Assembly: GCF_000442255.1 (NCBI RefSeq)
Contig: NZ_KE557275.1
Span: 1-32,546 of the forward strand
Length of the DNA stretch: 32,546 bases
Direction: 5' to 3'
DNA from: Salipiger mucosus DSM 16094
GTDB taxonomy: Bacteria; Pseudomonadota; Alphaproteobacteria; Rhodobacterales; Rhodobacteraceae
In this document: positions 16,818 to 24,289 of the stretch, one piece after another
Layout of the letters: each line of letters starts with the position of its first letter
Numbering within the stretch: position 1 is the stretch's first letter
Notes under the pieces: model-generated
Databases searched by the model: none
What the model saw: the letters and a program-made list of their open reading frames with translations, nothing else
What the model was told of the DNA's origin: nothing
Program-made: the position numbers and the translations under genes

Positions 16818-17468
16818 ATGAAAATCAAGCATCACCTGACCGACGACCTCGTCATGGGATATTCGGCGGGCACCCTCCCCGAGGCCGTGAACCTCATCGT
16901 GGCGACACATGTCTCGCTTTGCGACGACTGCCGCGCAGCGGTCGAGGCCTGCGACGCCCTCGGCGGCGCGATGGTCGAAAGCTCCGACACCGTGGCCGTC
17001 TCGGACGACTGCCTCGAGTCGGTGCTGGGCATGATCCGCACCGAAGAGGCCCCCGCCCGCGAGCCCGCGCGCGGCGCGCCGCGCAGTTCCGTCCTGCCGC
17101 AGCCGCTGGCCGATTACGTCGGCGGCGGGCTCGACGACATCAAGTGGCGCCCGGTCGGCATGGGGGTCAAGCAGGCCATCCTGCCGACCTCGTCCGAGGC
17201 TTCGGCCCGGCTGCTCTACATCCCCGCCGGCATGGCCATGCCCGACCACGGGCACCGGGGCATGGAACTGACGCTGGTGCTTCAGGGCGCCTTCGAGGAC
17301 GAGGACGGCCATTTCGCCCGCGGCGACATCGAGATCGCCACCGACGAGATCGAGCACACGCCCGTCGCGGACATCTCAGAGGACTGCATCTGTCTCGCGG
17401 TGACCGAGGCGCCGCTGCGCTTCAAGGGCCTGCTGCCGCGCCTCGCGCAGCCCTTCCTCAAGATCTGA
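16818..17468 (+). CDS. chrR: ChrR, zinc-binding anti-sigma factor with cupin domain
   Basis: A 216-residue ZAS-family anti-sigma factor that holds RpoE inactive until singlet oxygen or organic hydroperoxides act. The N-terminal zinc site is complete: H6, H31, C35 and C38 in HLTDD, THVSLCDDC. The C-terminal cupin-like domain (about 93-216) keeps H144, H146, E150 and H180, the metal ligands needed for the singlet-oxygen response, and also C190. All positions align with known R. sphaeroides ChrR residues after a short offset. AGAGGTGA overlapping the rpoE stop serves as ribosome site, so the two proteins are made together. It is convergent with rmuC, leaving only 15 bases between stops. Confidence 0.97.
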   Translation: MKIKHHLTDDLVMGYSAGTLPEAVNLIVATHVSLCDDCRAAVEACDALGGAMVESSDTVAVSDDCLESVLGMIRTEEAPAREPARGAPRSSVLPQPLADYVGGGLDDIKWRPVGMGVKQAILPTSSEASARLLYIPAGMAMPDHGHRGMELTLVLQGAFEDEDGHFARGDIEIATDEIEHTPVADISEDCICLAVTEAPLRFKGLLPRLAQPFLKI

Positions 17469-17483
17469 TCCGGCGGGGGCGCC

Positions 17484-18632
17484 TCAGCCGCGCGACAGCG
17501 GCACGACGCGCCCCTCGCCCTCGGCCTCCTCGAAGTCGAAACTGTCCAGCCGGGTGGCCCGCCGCCCGGCCTTTTCCGCGCTGACCTTGATCTCGGCCAC
17601 GTCCTTGGCCGCCTGGCCGAAGTGCTTGTCGAGGTTCTCGACCCGCTGGCCCAGCCGCTCGACATCGGCGTTGAGCAACCCCAGCTCGCGCCGGATCGCC
17701 CCCGCCTGCTCGCGCATGCGCGCGTCCTTCAGCACCGCCCGCAGGGTGTTGAGCGTCGCCATGCAGGTCGTCGGCGAGACGATCCAGACCCGCAGCGCGA
17801 ACCCCTCGCGCACGATCTCGGGGTGGTTGCCGTGCAGCTCGGCGTAGACCGCCTCCGAGGGCAAGAACATCAGCGCCGAATCCGCCGTCTCGCCCTCGAT
17901 GATGTAGCGCTCGGCGATGTCGCGCAGGTGCTTGCGCACCGAGAGCCGGAAGCTCTGCGCCGCCCGCGTCCGCGCCTCCTTGTCCTCGGCCCGCCGCAGC
18001 GCCTCGTAGGCCTCCAGCGGGAACTTGGCGTCGATCACGATGGGGCCCGGCGGCTCGGGCATGCCGATCAGGCAATCGGCCCGCCGCCCGTTCGACAGGG
18101 TCTGCTGCATGTCGTAGCTGTCCGGCGGCAGCGCCTGCCGCACGAGATCGTTCAACTGGATCTCGCCGAAGGCCCCGCGCGTCTGCTTGTTCGACAGGAT
18201 GTCCTGCAGCGACAGCACGTCCCCCGAAAGACGCGAGATGTTCTCCTGCGCCCGGTCGATGGTCTTCAGCCGCTCCTGCAGCTCGCCCAGACTGTGCGCG
18301 GTGCGCCGCGTGGTGCCGTGCAGCGTCTCGGCCATCTGGCCCTGCACCTCGGCCAGCCGCCGCTCCATCAGCTGCAGCATCGCCGTCTGGCTCTGCGCCT
18401 GCGCCTCGGTCACGTGATGCAACCCGCCCGACAGCCGCTCCTGCCCCTCGGACAGCGCCTGCACCCGCTGCGACAGCTGGCTCAGCGGATAGCCCAGCCG
18501 CGCCGTCCGGTTCGCGGCCCGGATCGACAGCACCAGCAGCAGGACCAGCAGCAACGCGACGGCGCCCGCGCCCAGCGCGGCCAGCACCAGCGGATCGTCC
18601 AGCGCGTAGTTCTCCCCGCCAAGCGAGATCAT
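17484..18632 (-). CDS. rmuC: RmuC, DNA recombination-limiting protein
   Basis: A 382-residue protein that suppresses rearrangement at short inverted repeats; its nuclease activity is predicted only. An N-terminal membrane helix (about residues 15-37, VLAALGAGAVALLLVLLLVLSI) is followed by a long coiled-coil region (about 60-170, with many Q, E, R and L) and the RmuC domain. That domain contains the restriction-endonuclease-like core PPDSYDMQQTLSNGRRADCLIGMPEPPGPIVIDAKFPLEAY, where D in RADCLIG and D-x-K in VIDAKFP look like the catalytic residues. The ATG at 18632 overlaps the mutL stop by four bases (ATGA), so it is coupled to mutL. Both serve genome stability. Confidence 0.95.
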   Translation of the reverse strand: MISLGGENYALDDPLVLAALGAGAVALLLVLLLVLSIRAANRTARLGYPLSQLSQRVQALSEGQERLSGGLHHVTEAQAQSQTAMLQLMERRLAEVQGQMAETLHGTTRRTAHSLGELQERLKTIDRAQENISRLSGDVLSLQDILSNKQTRGAFGEIQLNDLVRQALPPDSYDMQQTLSNGRRADCLIGMPEPPGPIVIDAKFPLEAYEALRRAEDKEARTRAAQSFRLSVRKHLRDIAERYIIEGETADSALMFLPSEAVYAELHGNHPEIVREGFALRVWIVSPTTCMATLNTLRAVLKDARMREQAGAIRRELGLLNADVERLGQRVENLDKHFGQAAKDVAEIKVSAEKAGRRATRLDSFDFEEAEGEGRVVPLSRG

Positions 18633-20521
18633 GTGCGCCCGAAGAGCCGCTCGATGTCCGCCAGTTTCAGCTCCACGTAGGTCGGCCGCCCGTGGTTGCA
18701 CTGGCCCGAATGCGGCGTCGCCTCCATCTCGCGCAGCAGCGCGTTCATCTCCTCGGCCCGCATCCTGCGGCCCGAGCGCACCGAGCCGTGGCAGGCCACC
18801 CGGCTCAGGATCGCCTCGATCCGCTCCTGCACCAGCTGCGAGCTGCCGAAGTCCGACAGCTCGTCCAGCACGTCGTGCAGCAGCGCCTTGGCGTTGACCT
18901 CGCCCAGGATCGCGGGCGTCTCGCGCACCGCCAGCGCGCCGCCGCCGAAGGGCTCGATCGTCAGCCCCATGCGCGACAGATCGTCCGAGATCTCCATCAG
19001 CCGCGAGACGTCATCGGCCGAAAGCTCCACGATCTCGGGGATCAGCAGGGCCTGCGCGGCGACGCCGTTTTCCGCCATCTGCCGCTTGAGCTTCTCGTAG
19101 ACCAGCCGCTCGTGCGCGGCGTGCTGGTCTACGATCACCATGCCGTCGGCGGTCTGCGCCACGATGTAGTTCTCGTGCACCTGCCCCCGCGCCGCGCCCA
19201 GCGGCAGCGGCCTCGGGCGGCCTCCGTGCTCCGGCGCCTCGGGCATGTCCTCGACCACGCGGGCGGAATAGGCGCCCGCCATCTCGGCAAACCCCGGCGC
19301 GGGCGCCTGCGCGCGATAGGCCGCCTGCCGCGCGCCCGCAGACGGGCGCTCCATCTGGTAGACCCGCGGCTGCGACGGCGCCTCGGGCGGGGCGCCCAGC
19401 GGCGCCTCCGAGCGCATCGCCCCGGCCGGAGCCTCGGGCCGCATGGCGCCCAGCGTCGCGCCCGCCACCGTGGTCGAGGCCCGGTGCCCCGCCTCGGCCA
19501 GTGCATGCCGCAGCGCCGAGACGATCAGCCCGCGCACGATGCCCGGCTCGCGGAACCGCACCTCGGACTTCGCCGGGTGCACGTTCACGTCCACCTTGTG
19601 CGGATCGCAGTCCACGAAGAGCGCCACCGCCGGGTGACGCTCGCGGCTGAGGTAGTCGGCATAGGCCCCGCGCAGCGCGCCCATCAGCAGCTTGTCCCGC
19701 ACCGGCCGGCCGTTGACGAAGAGATGCTGCGCCGTGCTCGAGCCGCGCGAATAGGTCGGCAGCGCGGCCAGCCCGGTCAGCCGGATGCCCTCGCGCTCGG
19801 CATCGACGCCCAGCGCGTTGTCGGTGAACTCGGCCCCCATGACCTGCGCCATGCGCGCCCGCAGCGCGTCGAACAGGTCCCCGGTCGCCGGATCGGCGCG
19901 AAAGCTCACGCGGTCGCGCCCCTCGCTCACGTCGCGCAGGGTGAACCCGACCGAGGGCTCGGCCATCGCCAGCCGCTTCACCACCTCCGAGATCGCCATC
20001 ATCTCGGCGCGGTCGCTGCGCAGGAACTTCAGCCGTGCGGGGGTGGCGTGGAAGAGGTCGCGCAGCGTGACCACCGTGCCCGCGTTCAGCGCGCAGGGCT
20101 TCACCGCCCCCGCCTGCCCGCCGGCGACGCTCAGCTCGGCCGCCTCGCCGCCCGGCGCGCGGCTCTGGATCGTCAGCCGCCCCACCGCGCCCAGCGAGGG
20201 CAGCGCCTCGCCCCGGAAGCCGAAGCTGTGGATGTTCAGCAGGTCGCTGCCGTCGATCTTCGAGGTGGCATGCCGCGACAGCGCCAGCGACAGCTCGTCC
20301 GGCGCCATGCCGCAGCCGTCGTCGGTGACCCGGATCAACGTCTTGCCACCGTCCGCCACCTCGACCGTCACCCGCCGCGCCCCGGCGTCGATGGCGTTTT
20401 CCAGCAGCTCCTTGACCGCGGAGGCGGGGCGTTCCACCACTTCGCCCGCCGCGATGCGGTTGATCGCGGAGTCGTCGAGCTGCCGGATCACCGGGCGCAT
20501 ATTGGGGCTGTGCGTATTCAT
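18629..20521 (-). CDS. mutL: MutL, DNA mismatch repair endonuclease
   Basis: A 630-residue GHKL ATPase that links MutS mismatch recognition to strand incision. N-terminal ATP motifs: IAAGEVVERPASAVKELLENAIDAGA, DDGCGM and RGEALPSL. The middle (about 340-430) is a Pro/Ala-rich linker. The C-terminal domain has the metal-binding nuclease motif DQHAAHERLVYE (DQHAx2Ex4E), then ACHGSVRSG and SGQCNHGRP, so it belongs to the nicking MutL class that does not need MutH. The start is not firm: ATG 20521 (MNTHSPNMRPV) or ATG 20500 (MRPVIRQL) are both possible and neither has a good ribosome site. rmuC overlaps the 3' end. Confidence 0.96.
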   Translation of the reverse strand: MNTHSPNMRPVIRQLDDSAINRIAAGEVVERPASAVKELLENAIDAGARRVTVEVADGGKTLIRVTDDGCGMAPDELSLALSRHATSKIDGSDLLNIHSFGFRGEALPSLGAVGRLTIQSRAPGGEAAELSVAGGQAGAVKPCALNAGTVVTLRDLFHATPARLKFLRSDRAEMMAISEVVKRLAMAEPSVGFTLRDVSEGRDRVSFRADPATGDLFDALRARMAQVMGAEFTDNALGVDAEREGIRLTGLAALPTYSRGSSTAQHLFVNGRPVRDKLLMGALRGAYADYLSRERHPAVALFVDCDPHKVDVNVHPAKSEVRFREPGIVRGLIVSALRHALAEAGHRASTTVAGATLGAMRPEAPAGAMRSEAPLGAPPEAPSQPRVYQMERPSAGARQAAYRAQAPAPGFAEMAGAYSARVVEDMPEAPEHGGRPRPLPLGAARGQVHENYIVAQTADGMVIVDQHAAHERLVYEKLKRQMAENGVAAQALLIPEIVELSADDVSRLMEISDDLSRMGLTIEPFGGGALAVRETPAILGEVNAKALLHDVLDELSDFGSSQLVQERIEAILSRVACHGSVRSGRRMRAEEMNALLREMEATPHSGQCNHGRPTYVELKLADIERLFGRT

Positions 20522-20643
20522 TCCACAAGACTTAGCAGACACGCGCCGATTCTGAAAAGCCGGAATGCGGTGTTGCAGCATCCGAAACGTGCGGTCATGC
20601 AACCAAAGTCTAACTTGCGACGTTAAGAATATGACGCGAAACT

Positions 20644-20653
20644 TGGTATACCA
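20644..20653. promoter_or_regulatory. Perfect palindrome TGGTATACCA, probable regulator binding site
   Basis: A ten-base perfect palindrome in the 185-base gap between mutL and the divergent small gene. TGGTATACCA-type sites are used by GntR/FadR-class repressors such as NanR (GGTATA repeats). TATACC in it lies 18 bases after TTAAGA, so it could cover a -10 element of the small gene. The protein that binds is unknown; the gntR gene in this window seems to use a different site. Confidence 0.45.
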
Positions 20654-20706
20654 TGCAAGATCGTTGCCCGCGGGGCCGCATGGGCCATAAAAAAAGGAGC
20701 AGTCGG

Positions 20707-20805
20707 ATGCCCGTCAACCGGATCACCTACGATTTCATCGCTGCCGTCTACGGCAAGACCTTCGCCGAAACCTTCTTCGTGCAGGTCTCGCCCGTCACCT
20801 GGTAA
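20707..20805 (+). CDS. Small uncharacterised gene, 32 residues
   Basis: A short frame ATG to TAA encoding MPVNRITYDFIAAVYGKTFA and then a 12-residue tail ending in VSPVTW. Evidence that it is real: an excellent ribosome site (AAAAAAAGGAG with seven bases to the ATG), and third codon positions that are almost all G or C as in neighbouring genes. It has aromatic and hydrophobic residues spread along the chain, no cysteine and no obvious transmembrane helix. I know no family for it. It ends 12 bases before the puuD stop, convergently. The palindrome at 20644-20653 suggests it is regulated. It could be a small functional peptide or a leader peptide, although no downstream gene follows on the same strand. 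Confidence 0.6.
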   Translation: MPVNRITYDFIAAVYGKTFAETFFVQVSPVTW

Positions 20806-20817
20806 GCCGCGCCGGCC

Positions 20818-22050
20818 TCAGCCGTCGCGCGCCGCCTGGTACCAGCGCCGGATCGCGGCGCGTTCGTCGCCCTCCATCCAAGAGACGTTGGCCGGCGGCA
20901 TGGCATGCGTGACACCGGCCTGCAGGTAGATGTCCTTCGCGTGCTCCGCGACCGCCGCCGGGCTGTCGAGCCGCACGTTCTTCGGCGGCCAGTGGATGCC
21001 CTCCCAGCCGGGCTCCGCCGCGTGGCACATCGAGCATCGCCCCATCACGATATCCTGGACCTCGCCGAATCCCTCGGCCTCGGCAAAGCGCAGCGCCGGC
21101 CCGCTGGCCTGCTCGTCCATCGCCTCCGCGTCGTAGGTATAAAGCGGCGCCGAGGACAGCCACATGATCACAAGGAACAGCACCGCCGTCGCCGCCCAGG
21201 TCCACCAGGGCGTGCCCTTGCGCGCGTGCATGCTGTTGAAGAAGTGCCGGATGGTGACGCCCATCAGGAAGACGAGGCTGGCGATGATCCAGTTGTACTC
21301 GCTGGCAAAGGCCAGCGGGTAGTGGTTCGACAGCATCAGGAACAGGACCGGCAGCGTCAGGTAGTTGTTGTGGGTCGACCGCTGCTTGGCGATCTTGCCG
21401 TACTTCGGGTCCGGCGTCCGCCCGGCCTTGAGGTCCGCCACCACGATGGTCTGGTTCGGGATGATGATGAAGAACACGTTGGCCGACATGATCGTCGCCG
21501 TGAAGGCGCCCAGGTGCAGCAGCGCCGCCCGGCCCGAGAAGACCTGCGTGTAGCCCCAGGCCATCACGACCAGCACCCCGAAGAGGAAGATCATCAGGCG
21601 GGTGTTGTCCTCGCCGAACTTCGTCTTGCAGATCCAGTCGTAGGCCAGCCAGCCCAGCGAGAGCGACAGCAACGAGATAATGACCGCCAGCCAGGACGGG
21701 ATATCCAGCACCTCGGGGTCCACGAGGTAGAGGTCCGCGCCGAGGTAATAGACCAGCACCAGCATGGCGAAGCCCGAGAGCCAGGTCGCGTAGCTCTCCC
21801 ACTTGAACCACACGAGGTCGCCCGGCATCCGCTCCGGCGCCACTAGGTATTTCTGGATGTGGTAGAATCCGCCCCCGTGCACCTGCCACTCCTCGCCGTC
21901 GGCCCCCGAGGCAAGCGCGCGGTCGCGGTGCAGCCCGAGATCCAGCGCGATGAAGTAGAAGGACGATCCGATCCAGGCGATGGCGGTGATGACATGCAGC
22001 CAGCGCACGGCGAACTCCAGCCAGGCGCCCATCACGATGAAATCATACAT
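20818..22050 (-). CDS. puuD: PuuD, membrane urate hydroxylase with cytochrome c domain
   Basis: A 410-residue protein that oxidises urate to 5-hydroxyisourate at the membrane, sending electrons to the respiratory chain instead of making H2O2. Residues 1 to about 310 form roughly eight transmembrane helices of the DUF989/urate oxidase N-terminal type (WLHVITAIAWIGSSFYFIALD, FFIIIPNQTIVVADLKAG, STHNNYLTLPVLFLMLSNH). The periplasmic C-terminus is a c-type cytochrome: C339, C342 and H343 in CSMCH, with M384 in HAMPP as probable axial ligand. The start MYDFIVMGAW at 22050 follows GGAGACGGG. The other genes of purine breakdown (uraH, uraD, allantoinase) are not in the window. Confidence 0.95.
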   Translation of the reverse strand: MYDFIVMGAWLEFAVRWLHVITAIAWIGSSFYFIALDLGLHRDRALASGADGEEWQVHGGGFYHIQKYLVAPERMPGDLVWFKWESYATWLSGFAMLVLVYYLGADLYLVDPEVLDIPSWLAVIISLLSLSLGWLAYDWICKTKFGEDNTRLMIFLFGVLVVMAWGYTQVFSGRAALLHLGAFTATIMSANVFFIIIPNQTIVVADLKAGRTPDPKYGKIAKQRSTHNNYLTLPVLFLMLSNHYPLAFASEYNWIIASLVFLMGVTIRHFFNSMHARKGTPWWTWAATAVLFLVIMWLSSAPLYTYDAEAMDEQASGPALRFAEAEGFGEVQDIVMGRCSMCHAAEPGWEGIHWPPKNVRLDSPAAVAEHAKDIYLQAGVTHAMPPANVSWMEGDERAAIRRWYQAARDG

Positions 22051-22104
22051 GTCCCGTCTCCGTCCGTCGTCCCGCGGCTGCCGATGACAAGACCCCAGCC
22101 GCGC

Positions 22105-22157
22105 GGCAATTGCACCTCGAAACTCCCTCGCGCGTCCGCGCGCGCGATGCAACTGCC
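22105..22157. repeat. Imperfect inverted repeat in the puuD/rhodanese gap
   Basis: GGCAATTGCA (22105-22114) and TGCAACTGCC (22148-22157) are inverted arms matching at nine of ten positions, 33 bases apart. The 254-base gap between the divergent puuD and rhodanese genes holds no gene I can support. The arms could be a pair of operator half sites for either gene. Confidence 0.3.
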
Positions 22158-22304
22158 TCCGAAGCGGGCATGTCCGCATCCGGCCTGACGTCGGGGCGGT
22201 CGATCCGCCGCGCCGCGCCGCGCAGGATTGGGCTTGCCTCCGGCGCCAGAGTCCCCACCTTTGCGGCGGGACACGCGTTCCCGGGACCACCAAGGAGAGG
22301 ACCG

Positions 22305-22679
22305 ATGAAGACCGAACAGGTTGGCGAGAGCATTCTGGAAACCTGGACCGCCGACGAGGTGGAGGAGGCCTTTGCAAACGACGAGATCGTGCTGATCGAC
22401 GTGCGCACCCCGCAGGAGTTCATGTTCGAACACATCGAGGGCGCGCTGCTGATGCCGCTCGCCTTCTTCAAGGCCGAGAAACTGCCGGGCCAGAGCGACA
22501 AGCGCATCGTGTTCCACTGCGGCTCCGGCGCGCGCTCGGACAAGGTCGCCCGCGAGGCGCTGGCCGCCGGCTTCGGCCGCATCGCGCACATGGAAGGCGG
22601 CTTCGGCGCCTGGAAGGGCTCCAAGAAGCCCTACATCGGCACCAACATGGCCACCGGCGCGCCCCAGGTCGTGAGCTGA
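22305..22679 (+). CDS. Rhodanese-like domain protein
   Basis: A 124-residue single-domain rhodanese. Motifs are LIDVRTPQEFMFEHIEGALLMPL (N-terminal signature), the active-site loop HCGSGARS with catalytic C72 and an R in the expected place, and the C-terminal MEGGFGAWK. Such proteins transfer sulfur from thiosulfate or persulfides, or act as phosphatase-like or regulatory modules; the partner is unknown. There is no signal peptide, so it is cytosolic. AAGGAGAGG lies four bases before the ATG at 22305; upstream in-frame sequence lacks a start with a binding site. It diverges from puuD, and a long hairpin terminator follows at 22720. Confidence 0.9.
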   Translation: MKTEQVGESILETWTADEVEEAFANDEIVLIDVRTPQEFMFEHIEGALLMPLAFFKAEKLPGQSDKRIVFHCGSGARSDKVAREALAAGFGRIAHMEGGFGAWKGSKKPYIGTNMATGAPQVVS

Positions 22680-22719
22680 CGCGCGCCGCCCCGGCCGCCG
22701 CGCCGGGACCGACAGCTTT

Positions 22720-22789
22720 TTTGCGTATTTGGAACAAGAAGAAGGACCGGGCGACGTCCAGAACTTCTTCTTGTTCCCAAATACGCAAA
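22720..22789. repeat. REPIN-like inverted pair of a dispersed 25-bp repeat, also acting as terminator
   Basis: The arm at 22720-22744 (starting TTTGCGTATTTGG) and the arm at 22764-22789 (ending CAAATACGCAAA) are inverted copies differing by one extra base, with a 19-base loop. An exact copy of the same 25-mer stands at 28274-28298. The pair lies between the convergent rhodanese and aminotransferase genes and should form a very stable hairpin with T-rich ends. The shape, two inverted REP units with a small loop, fits a REPIN; a single copy elsewhere fits a REP singlet. Confidence 0.7.
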
Positions 22790-22818
22790 TCCGGCCGCGA
22801 GGCCGGGCGCGCCGCCGT

Positions 22819-24219
22819 TCAGCGCTGCCCCGCGACCATCAGCCCCTGCTCCGTCAGCTGCGCATGTGCCTCGTCGAGCGAGCGCCGGGCCCGCTCGATC
22901 AGCGTGTCGATCTCCTCCTTCGAGATCACCAGCGGCGGCGAGACGATCATTCGGTCGCCGACGTGGCGCATGACGAGGTTGTTGGCGAAGCAGCGCTCGC
23001 GGCAGATGTAGCCCGCGGTCCCCGCGTCCGCCGCGAAGGGCGCGCGGGTTGCCTTGTCCGGCGTGAGCGCGATGGAGCCCATCATGCCGACGATCTTCGC
23101 CTCGCCCACCAGCGGGTGATCGGCGAGCTCCTCGAAGCGCGCCTTGAGGTAGGGGCCCGTTTCCTCGCGGACGCGGTCGACCACGCCTTCCTCCTCGAGG
23201 ATGCGAAGGTTCTCGAGCGCCACGGCACAGGCCACGGGGTGGCCGGAGTAGGTGTAGCCGTGGTTGAACTCTGTCCCCGAGATCACCGCCGCCACCTCGT
23301 CGTTGACGATGGAACCGCCGATGGGCTGGTAGCCCGAGCTCAGCCCCTTGGCCACGGTCATGATGTGCGGGCTGACCCCCAGCGTCTGGCTGCCGAACCA
23401 GTTGCCGGTGCGTCCGAAGCCGCAGATCACCTCGTCGGCGATCAGCAGGATGCCGTACTTGTCGACGATGCGCTGCACCTCGGGCCAGTAGGTCTCGGGC
23501 GCCACGATCACGCCGCCCGCGCCCTGCACCGGCTCGGCGATGAAGGCGCCGACGCGGTCGGGACCGATGCGCTCGATCGCCGCTTCCAGCGCGCGCGCGC
23601 GAGCGAGGCCGAAGTCCTCGGGGCTCATGTCGCCGCCCTCGGACCACCAGTCGGGCTGGTCGATGTGGTGGATGCCCGGGATCGGCATGCCGCCCTGCGC
23701 GTGCATCCCCTTCATGCCCCCCAGCGAGCCCGAGCCCACCGAGGAGCCGTGGTAGCCGTTCCAGCGGCCGATGATGACGTCGCGCTGCGGCTCGCCCTTC
23801 TCGGCCCAGTAGGTGCGCACGAGTCGGATGTTGGTGTCGTTGGCCTCGGATCCCGAGGAAGCGAAGAAGACGTGGTTCAGATCGCCCGGCGCCAGTTCCG
23901 CCAGCTTCGCCGCCAGCTGGATCGCGGGCACGTGGGTCGTCTGGAAGAAGGTGTTGTAGTAGGGCAGCTCCTCCATCTGCCGCGCGGCGGCCGCCGCCAG
24001 TTCCTTGCGGCCGTAGCCGACATTCACGCACCACAGCCCCGCCATGGCGTCGAGGATGCGCTCGCCCTCGCTGTCGGTCAGCCAGACGCCCTCGGCGCGG
24101 GTGATGACGCGGGCGCCCTTGTCGCGCAGGCCGGCGCCGTGGGTGAAGGGATGCAGGTGGTGCGCCGCGTCCAGCGCCTGGAGCTCGGCGGTCGGGGCGT
24201 TGGGGGAAATCACGGCCAT
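22819..24219 (-). CDS. Class III PLP aminotransferase, probably polyamine-pyruvate type
   Basis: A 466-residue fold-type I aminotransferase close to SpuC/putrescine-pyruvate and omega-amine transaminases. PLP contacts are SGSEANDTN (122-130, phosphate loop), D262 in LLIADEVICGFGRTG, and Schiff-base lysine K291 in VAKGLSSGYQPIGG. WLTDSEGERILDAMAGLWCVNVGYG is the class III opening. With the adjacent PotF-type transporter it would convert putrescine or a related diamine to the aminoaldehyde. Beta-alanine or GABA transamination cannot be excluded. GGAGG precedes the ATG. It lies 70 bases after gntR but has its own TTGACA promoter with a GntR-type palindrome between -35 and -10. Confidence 0.9.
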   Translation of the reverse strand: MAVISPNAPTAELQALDAAHHLHPFTHGAGLRDKGARVITRAEGVWLTDSEGERILDAMAGLWCVNVGYGRKELAAAAARQMEELPYYNTFFQTTHVPAIQLAAKLAELAPGDLNHVFFASSGSEANDTNIRLVRTYWAEKGEPQRDVIIGRWNGYHGSSVGSGSLGGMKGMHAQGGMPIPGIHHIDQPDWWSEGGDMSPEDFGLARARALEAAIERIGPDRVGAFIAEPVQGAGGVIVAPETYWPEVQRIVDKYGILLIADEVICGFGRTGNWFGSQTLGVSPHIMTVAKGLSSGYQPIGGSIVNDEVAAVISGTEFNHGYTYSGHPVACAVALENLRILEEEGVVDRVREETGPYLKARFEELADHPLVGEAKIVGMMGSIALTPDKATRAPFAADAGTAGYICRERCFANNLVMRHVGDRMIVSPPLVISKEEIDTLIERARRSLDEAHAQLTEQGLMVAGQR

Positions 24220-24256
24220 GGCGGCGCCTCCGGTGATGTTGCGGGATCTGGCGCCG

Positions 24257-24284
24257 AGAATATGATCAAATTCCGCGCTGTCAA
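24257..24284 (-). promoter_or_regulatory. Sigma-70 promoter of the aminotransferase gene
   Basis: On the minus strand perfect TTGACA (24284-24279), a 16-base spacer and TATTCT (24262-24257). A start near 24250 would give a leader of about 31 bases. The operator-like palindrome 24260-24271 lies in the spacer and touches the -10. Confidence 0.6.
24260..24271. promoter_or_regulatory. Probable GntR operator upstream of the aminotransferase
   Basis: ATATGATCAAAT matches the palindrome ATTTGATCAAAT found before potF at 11 of 12 positions. The extended 14-mer is palindromic except for one base pair. It sits within the spacer of the aminotransferase promoter, ideal for repression. Confidence 0.6.
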
Positions 24285-24289
24285 TCGAG

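Noticed and set aside
18692-20626. 644-codon open frame on the plus strand
   Set aside because: It mirrors mutL, whose ATPase and nuclease motifs are clear on the minus strand.
22110-22304. 65-residue N-terminal extension of the rhodanese
   Set aside because: The upstream frame is Arg/Ala/Ser-rich without ribosome site, while AAGGAGAGG precedes the ATG at 22305.
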